A stretch of DNA of 64,000 bases from Symbiodinium natans (lineage: Eukaryota > Sar > Dinophyceae > Suessiales > Symbiodiniaceae). Numbering within the stretch: the first letter of the stretch is position 1; every line of letters starts with the position of its first letter. Shown here one piece after another: positions 53,780-61,000 of this stretch. The notes under the pieces are model-generated. The model had not been told where the DNA came from. It was given only the letters and a program-made list of their open reading frames with translations, and did no database searches. Where the stretch lies: NCBI GenBank assembly GCA_905221605.1, contig CAJNDS010002141.1:380878-444877 (forward strand), read 5' to 3'. The position numbers and the translations under genes were made by a program.

Positions 53780-53853
53780 CAGGCTTCAGGCTTCAGGCTT
53801 CAGGCTTCAGGCTTCAGGCTTCAGGCTTCAGGCTTCAGGCTTCAGGCTTCAGG
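53780..53853 (+). repeat. TTCAGGC heptamer array
   Basis: About ten tandem copies of a variant heptamer adjoining TTTAGGG repeats, a local amplification of a mutated telomere unit. Confidence 0.95.
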
Positions 53854-54273
53854 TACACTTGTTTGCGTACATACATATAGCGCCTAGGACAGAACTGTTG
53901 GACACCTAGAACGGCTCAACTGGTTCCTATGCACTGACCTTTGTTAATTTGCGTGCGCATGTGAGTATGTAAGCGATGCCCAGTTGAGCTTACCCTAAAC
54001 CCTAAACCCTAGACCCTAAACCCTGATCTCAATTTAGCATGTGTCTTCTTCCCAAACAATTCCACTGCGAACATCCAAAGCTGCGGAGCTTGAACGGACA
54101 TCACATGCACCCGCTCGAGTCAGCTGGAGATCCATAGAGTTAAGCAAAGAGGGGTCGGGGTATGGAGGAACGGGGGGTTGATAAGGTTTAGGGTTTAGGG
54201 TTTAGGGTTTAGGGTTTAGGGTTTAGGGTTTAGCGTTTAGGGTTTAGGGTTTAGGGCCGCAATCAGCTGCCAG

Positions 54274-54375
54274 GCTGAGGATGACGATGACGACGACTGG
54301 AAGTACTGCCAGCAGGCAGCTCCGCCAAAGCCTGCTGAGCCAGCTCCTGGGACTTCGTGGAAGAGGGCTTCTTAG
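54274..54375 (+). CDS. Candidate terminal exon, acidic
   Basis: Acceptor gctgccag, phase 0: AEDDDDDDWKYCQQAAPPKP, AEPAPGTSWKRAS, then TAG. Flanked by TTTAGGG tracts on both sides (54187-54256 and 54380-54450). A GC donor at 54367 is an alternative. Confidence 0.55.
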   Translation, partial: AEDDDDDDWKYCQQAAPPKPAEPAPGTSWKRAS

Positions 54376-54379
54376 GGTT

Positions 54380-54720
54380 GAGGGTTTAGGGTTTAGGGTT
54401 TAGGGTTTAGGGTTTAGGGTTTAGGGTTTAGGGTTTAGGGTTTAGGGTTTAGGGGTAGGGGTTTTAGGGTTTTGGGTTTTGATTTTAGGGTTTAGGGTTT
54501 AGGCTTTAGGGTTTAGGGGAACCTTTGACCTTTTTGGTTGTACAGAACCCTTCTATCTATAAAAGGTTTTCCCTTGTTTGGGCTAGGGTATTCAGCCCCT
54601 AAGGCTTCACATGGGGCTTCCGAAATTAGGGGCGGGGGGGGTACCTCATTGGGGTCCTTATTTAATGGGAATCCGACTATCTGGGGTTTAGGGTTTAGGG
54701 TTTAGGGTTTAGGGTTTAGG
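54380..54720 (+). repeat. TTTAGGG tracts and variant repeats
   Basis: Two G-strand tracts (54383-54450 and 54680-54722) around a short unique segment. No exon seen. Confidence 0.85.
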
Positions 54721-54883
54721 GTTAGCGGTTCCTTATTTTTTCGAAAACCCCCACATGTTCACGGGGGCCTCAACGCTAAGGCGCTAAGCCTTCGCTCCAA
54801 GCCCAAAACTTCAAGCCCCGAAGCTCTAAACCCTAAGCCCTAATCCCTAAACCCTGAGCCCTAAAGCCTAACTTACTTCTCCA

Positions 54884-54976
54884 ACAGCTGAACTTTAAAC
54901 TTTTTGGGTTTCCTTATTTAGTAAGAATAATAGAGTTTAACCTTTTTTCCCCTTGGCTATTGGAGAAGTAAGCTAA
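54884..54976. mobile_element. MITE-like element with TTAAACC ends
   Basis: Left CTTACTTCTCCAACAGC, right GCTATTGGAGAAGTAAG: 17-bp terminal inverted repeat with one mismatch, 93 bp. Confidence 0.65.
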
Positions 54977-55392
54977 AGCATCATGTTTCATGACATCCAT
55001 ACTATGGCTCACTGCCGACGGCCCCTTGGACAGTCGTGGAACCCAAGCCCACCTTAAAGGTTCTCAGGAATTTCAGAGGTTGGGGTTTAGGGTTTTGGGT
55101 TAAGGGTTTAGGGTTTAGAGTTTAAATGTTTGAGGTTTAGGATATAGGGAGTTTGGGGTTTAGATTTCTGGGTTTGATATTAGCGATTAGGGCTTAGGGG
55201 CTGGGGGGGCTTCGCCGAATTGCAGCGAACCCGACATGTTATTTTAGTCTTAGAACCGATTACCCAATGTGTATAGGGGGCTCGACTTCATATTGCGTCT
55301 GTACAAATGACCTAACATACATAGATTTGTCCTGGGCTTGTCATCGAATTAGCCCAAGAATGGCCACGCAAAAGTTAACAAACTTTCCGTAG

Positions 55393-55500
55393 AACTTGCC
55401 ATGGGCAGCAAATTCAACGATGATTCTATTGGTTCGTTGCTGTTTTTTACCCATGTCGGGTGCAGAAGCTCTGTGTCTTTGCAGACTTTGTGTTTACATA
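55393..55500 (+). CDS. Candidate exon
   Basis: Acceptor tccgtag, two bases, LAMGSKFNDDSIGSLLFFTH, VGCRSSVSLQTLCLH, one base, donor GTGTCT. A G-run follows at 55508-55529. Confidence 0.5.
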
Positions 55501-55950
55501 GTGTCTGTGGAAGGGGGGGGGGGGGGGGGTGCCCAATCTTTGTGGGTACGTCGAACAATATGTGGGCCGAGGGTTCACCATGCAGATCTTGATCATTTAG
55601 GCTTTAGGGATTTAGGGTTTTAGGGTTTTAGGGTGTTAGGGTTTCAGGGTTTTAGGGTTTCAGGGTTTAGGGTTTTAGGGTTTCGGGTTTAGGGGTTTAG
55701 GGTTGTAGGGTTTGGGGTTGGGTGGGGGTTTAGGGTTTCGCAGAGGGTTCCGGGGGGGCTGAAAAGTACCTAAAAAGGTTCGGAGAGGTTCGTCGAAACT
55801 TTGGATCTTTGGTTTTCGAGACGTGGATACAGGACATGCGAGATTCTCTGTAGGGTTTAGGGTTTAGGGTTTAGCTTTTAAACTCTGGTTGCTAGTGACT
55901 AATTACGGCTGCCTTGTCTTATCGGCCAATTCTTGCACTTTTGTTTCCAG

Positions 55951-56009
55951 CCCCAGAGAGCACCGCGATAAGGGCTGGGCAGGACAAGATTTTGGATTGT
56001 ATAGTTCGG
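55951..56009 (+). CDS. Candidate microexon ending on the telomere repeat
   Basis: Acceptor gtttccag, two bases, PESTAIRAGQDKILDCIVR, then GTTTAGGG at 56010. Confidence 0.65.
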
Positions 56010-56259
56010 GTTTAGGGTTTATGATTTAGGGTTTAGGGTTTAGGGCTTAGGGTTTAGGTCTTTGGGCTTAGGGTTTAGGGTTTAGGGTTTGGGTGGGGGT
56101 TTGGGGTCTAGGTCTTAAGATTTCGGGACACTGCATAGACAAAAATTCGGTGGTATTTTCAGGGTTTAGAGATAAGAGGCTGAGGGGTCCAGAGGTTTTG
56201 TAGGGGTCGGGGGGCTTTGGGCTAGTTCGAAAAGCCGCTTTGCTGTCTCCTGTTCGAAG

Positions 56260-56403
56260 GTGGGCGGCGCCACGAGCGGAGCAGCCGCACCCGCCGCAAC
56301 CGGGCCAACCGCAAGCGGAGCACCCCCAAGTGCTGGGGGAGCGATGACCCCTGAGGACCTCCATGGATTCCAGCATGGCCAGAGATACCCTGACTCTACT
56401 TAG
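56260..56403 (+). CDS. Candidate terminal exon
   Basis: Acceptor ttcgaag, phase 0: VGGATSGAAAPAATGPTASG, APPSAGGAMTPEDLHGFQHG, QRYPDST, TAG. Low-complexity Gly/Ala/Pro linker, then a globular-looking end. Confidence 0.55.
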   Translation: MGGATSGAAAPAATGPTASGAPPSAGGAMTPEDLHGFQHGQRYPDST

Positions 56404-56504
56404 GGTAGGGTTCCGTTTGTGAACTTCTTTGAACGAAACAAGAACACCCCTTTCCCTTTCCTGGCTTACAGGGTTTCCTCTTGAAGGTGGTTGGGGGCTG
56501 ACAG

Positions 56505-56578
56505 CAGGTTGCATGCTGGAGAATCGGCGCTGGGCTTGCCTACTAGAGCCATTTGGGCACGATCAAAGAAACAAGGAC
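56505..56578 (+). CDS. Candidate microexon
   Basis: Acceptor ctgacag, two bases, GCMLENRRWACLLEPFGHDQ, RNKD. Donor unclear. Confidence 0.45.
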
Positions 56579-56619
56579 CCCCGAACCCCAAAAAACACAT
56601 AAGGGTCAAGAAGCGAACA

Positions 56620-56700
56620 AATATATGTGTGTGTATAAATAAATAAATTATGTATATGTATATATGTATATATATATATATTTCTGATTATGTTTCTACT
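56620..56700. repeat. AT-rich microsatellite region
   Basis: TATG/TA repeats. Part of a non-coding stretch (56580-57419) that otherwise holds degenerate CCCTAAA units and an inverted-repeat element near 57250-57405. Confidence 0.8.
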
Positions 56701-57419
56701 TACATGTCCATGTATGTATATAGTGAGAGGGATCGACGTGTGAAGGTGTGTAGTAGGGCCCACAAACCAGAACTCGCGGGATGCGAGCATGTGTTCGTCC
56801 CCCAAGCGCCAGTAGACCCTAAACCCTGAGCTTTTTACATGGCTTCTACTCTGAAGCTCCAATTTTAGACTTGAAAATCCTCGCAAAACCCTCAACAAAT
56901 CTCCGCGAAGCTCCTAAAAACTCAGCCACAAACCCTGGACTACCCAGACCTTGAACTATGTAACAGGAAAGGCAGACGGGAATGAAAGACCACAACAAGA
57001 AGACGCAATCCGATACTATCCGACACAAGAACCAAAACATCACTTGAACCCCATGCCCGGAACAACCCTAAAGCCCTGACCCTCAACCGCCGAACCTTAA
57101 ACAATCTTAATTCTAAGCATGGGGGGAAGCCGCCTGAACACCGAACACCCGAATTCCACAACAAAAAACCGTAATACCCTAACTTTGCCTGAACACCCTT
57201 ACCATAAACCCTGATATATCGTCTACCGTTGCCCTAAACTCTTAGGGTCGTTGCATTACTTACAGTAACACGGTCCCGTAATATGGGGCCTTGAACTGGA
57301 AAGCCTTATACACCCCTAATGTTCCCCGCAAACCTCAAGGGCCATACTTCAGAACCCTTTGAAGAATTCACAGGACCATATTCAGGGACCATATAACTAC
57401 CCCTAGATCAGATTGACAG

Positions 57420-57486
57420 GAACAGTCAAAGCAGGAAGCAGACGAAACCGCGAAAGCTGCGCAAGCGAAGGCACGTTGGGTGAACG
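57420..57486 (+). CDS. Candidate coiled-coil microexon
   Basis: Acceptor attgacag, phase 0, EQSKQEADETAKAAQAKARW, VN, one base, donor GTGTAGGG. Strong alanine/charged coiled-coil composition. Confidence 0.6.
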
Positions 57487-57594
57487 GTGTAGGGTTTAGG
57501 GTCCAGGGCCAAGAATCCTCGACCATAAGCCCTACTATGCTCATGTGCCTTCCAGCCTAAACCCTGAACCCTAAACCCTAAACCCTAACTGAAG

Positions 57595-57641
57595 GCCCTG
57601 GCCGAGAAGCAAGCTGCGGAGGCAGGTTCGCGGCTGGCGCG
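57595..57641 (+). CDS. Candidate coiled-coil microexon
   Basis: Acceptor actgaag, ALAEKQAAEAGSRLA, two bases, donor GTTTCA. Composition continues the coiled coil of 57420-57486, but the phases do not match with strict GT-AG cutting. A one-base ambiguity at G-flanked junctions would fix it. Confidence 0.45.
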
Positions 57642-57659
57642 GTTTCAGTGTCTACTAGC

Positions 57660-58028
57660 GTAGCGCCCAATCATGTCAACGATAGCGCGAGTTTCTTCGG
57701 AGTGTCATATTATATGTGATTATATTCTGTTTTGTGATGCTACATAATGTTTATGTCTTTTTGATTAATTATTACTCATTTACATCTTATACCAACTTCC
57801 ATGTTGATGTCCCCTGTCCCAGGTGCGCCCAACGCGACCGCTGCAGCCGTGTCTTGCAGACTTTGCACAAGCATCAGAGGCAGCAGACATGGCACGAAGG
57901 TAGCTTGATCCCAACCCTAAGGGTGTATGAGGTACATGAGCAACTTCGTTTGTGCGAGAAAACAAGTCCTTCTGCCGCCATAGTTTCGACCGTGGTTTCA
58001 TTCATTGGAACGATACAGAGAAGATTAC
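57660..58028 (+). other. Leader of the retrotransposon, possible LTR remnant
   Basis: AT-richer than its surroundings, with no telomere repeat, and directly upstream of the gag ATG. It is where a 5' LTR and primer-binding site should be, but without the 3' copy inside the window I cannot define LTR borders. Confidence 0.35.
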
Positions 58029-61000
58029 ATGGCAGACGCTGATCATCAAGTTCCGAGGCCTGTTGGCTCTAGACCTGGGGGTTCTCAGAACCAACAGGTT
58101 ATGAGCCCAAATGGGCGGGCTCGGCTGGAAGGTGAACACAGTGGACCACCATATGGATCGATTCCAAATTTGGGTCAGCCAGCTGGTGGTATTGGTGGTG
58201 GTGCTTCGCATGCTTTGCCAAATGGCGTGATCTCCGGTCCTCCGGGGCAGGGTGCCAGAACCTCGAGTTCGGTCCCTGTCCTTGAGCCCCCGAGATCTTC
58301 GAACGCAGACAACGCTGGTCAGTGTGAGGCTGGTGGTGCAACGATAACCGGAGCTGCGAACGAAACCGGACCGGGCGCGACGATGGCAGGTCACGATCGT
58401 GCACAACACACCCAACCACTTACATCTACAACACTTTCAGCAGCAGAACAGCCTGCCTCTTCAGAAGCATTGCCTTCGCAGCCTTCGCAGGGAAGTGCTG
58501 GACCTGGAATCCTTCCTACGCCTCTTCAGCAAGCTGTTAGACAGTTTCATGAACAGAGAGCAGCTATGGTCCAAGCAGTGCAACATCGTGCAAATATGGC
58601 TGTGAACAATGTCCCAGGTGGAACAGAGTCCTCAGGTCGGAATCCCTTTCGCCCACTCACCGCTCCTCCTCCAGTACCTCAAGGCCTTCAGCAAGTTTCG
58701 ATGAGTTCTGAGGGTGGGACAGAGGCTCAAATGGAGCCTGGTGGGGCGTGGTCGCTTACTCGTATCAGCAATGTGTTTCATCGTCGAGTGGTGACGCCAG
58801 TCCTAGAGCATGTTGGTGTGGCTGCTACGAGGTTACAAATGGAACAAGCTTCGCCGCCTGAGTGGCAGAGCATCCATGGAAGTCCATCGGAGGGCACCCC
58901 TCTCATGAGCCCTGAGGTTGGTCAAGCGATGCAAACCTGGACAGAGAGGAGAACCCTTCTGACTCCCGGGCCGAGAATGTTTCAACAGGGAGCTTCTCGT
59001 GACGACAGCTCAAGTGGAAGTATTCCCCAGGAGGTCATCATGGATGAAGTTCGACGGCAAGTACAAATGGCCTTGCAAACTCGTGATGAGGAGATGAGGC
59101 TTTTGCGCGGCGAAAATCAGGACTTGAGAGAAGCACTACGAATCATGCTGGAGACGGACAAAGGCGGTGGCGGACGACGAGATCAGGATGAGGTACCTCA
59201 ACAGGCTCCTTCAGGACTTCGAGGCCATGATAAGGAACCTCGGGGAATTCCTGGCGGCAGAGGTCCTGGTGATGAACAATCTCGAGAGAATCGTTCGTCG
59301 GCCTTGGGAAGTTCTGGTGTTCCTGATGCAGTGCCCGGTGATCGGTCCTTGCCACGAGAGGTGCGACTGACTGAGGGGCAAGAGCATGAAGCTCATTCTG
59401 GAGGTGGAGGCAACCCTATCGGGTCGGGCCAGAACAACGGACCGGCAGGAACTGGTGGTGGGCCTTCGGCTGATGGAGTGGGACAGGACCCAGACCTTAC
59501 TGAGTCCACAGACGCCAAGCTCTTGGTGCAGGGTATGAGACAGCTGCAACAAGTGTACATGCAGAAGAAGGAGGCCCCGGAGCAGGAAGCCATCAAGGGT
59601 GGGGTCGATCTTCAACCTATGCCACCCGTGACGGGTGACTCGGCAGTGGAATTTGCAGATTGGTTGTATATGACTGAGCAGACGGTTGGGGGCTTGACAG
59701 ACTTGGCGTCTACGTGGTTTGGAGCGACTTTGAAATGTGCTCGTGAGGCCTACGACAAGTACCAGATTGCAAGTCCGTTGGAAAGGCTCACCATCAAGCC
59801 GAATCTGCCGAGTGAGCTGAGTGAAGCAAGATGGAAGCGCTTGGAGCGTCGTGTCCTGACATTGCTTCTCAACGCCATGAATGCGACAGCGAAGGAGGAC
59901 TGTGTGACTCATCGTGTCACGAATCCTGCCGAGGCCCTCTACAGACTACACATACTGTATCAGCCAGGTGGCTCTTCAGAACGGGCTGCCATTCTTCGAC
60001 AACTTGAGGGCTCAAGTGCTGGCGAGGATCCGAATGAGGCGGTGATGCAGCTTCGCAAGTGGAGGAGGTACCTGGAAAGAGCTGAAGAGTGCAACATTCG
60101 GGCGCCAGACTCCAGCGTGTTGGCTCGTGCTGTAGACACCATCTCGCAGAAGGCCATTGAAAAGTTTCCGGAGGTGAAGTTCAGGATCTCCTTGGTGAAA
60201 AATGAGTTACAAATTCAGTCAAGACCAAGCCAGGCCACGGTGATGAAGTACGTTGACCACGTTATGGCTGAGCTTCAACATGCATCTCCGGCCAGAAAGG
60301 CGACACAGTCCAACGCGGATCAGCCAAAGTTGAGGGCAGTGGGAAATCAACAGACTGGAACCGGGGAACCAACTCCATCTTCTTCTTCGCCTTCCTCTAA
60401 GACTGGTAAGAATGGTGGAAAGGCTCCCTGCAAATTCTTTCTTTCGGAAGCCGGCTGCCGACGAGGTCCTGCCTGCCAATTTCAACATGAGTTTCCCACA
60501 AAGGATGAGAAAAAATCTCGTTGTTGGCATTGCGGTTCCCGAGCCCATCGACAAGGAGAATGTCCGGTGAAGGAGGCTACAAAAAATGGTGGCAAGTCCC
60601 AGCGGGCTCCTACTCCGAAGGCGGCAGCTATGCAGCCTGCTCCCTCCTTGCAGTCTGAATCTCAAGCATCAGGGTCGCAGCCTCAAGCATCTGTGCCCGC
60701 TTCGTCCTCTATGTCTTCGTCTTTGGACTCTCAGCAGGATGCAGCTAGCACTTCGTCTGATGGGACAGCAAGGGACCCTGAAATCAAGGCATTGCTGCAG
60801 GAAGCGAATGCCATGTTGAAAAAGCTTGGGAATTTGCAGGCCCTGAGGACAGTTGAGGAGAGTGCAGAAATGATGACGGCTTTGAGGGCAATTTTAGACC
60901 CCAACGAGAACCTCGCTCTGCTTGATTCCGGCGCCACTCATATCTTCAGGGAAGGAACGGAGCTTGAGAGAGCCACTGCTGAAGAAGTACACGTACAGTT

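Noticed and set aside
1438-57550. Telomere-type tracts as true chromosome ends or assembly-joined telomeres
   Set aside because: More than 60 short tracts alternate in orientation with unique and coding-like sequence between them. A chromosome end would be one long tract in one orientation.
57660-58028. A defined 5' LTR
   Set aside because: No second LTR copy in the window to compare; borders cannot be supported.
58002-58419. Minus-strand ORFs within the retrotransposon
   Set aside because: Shadow frames of the continuous + strand polyprotein.
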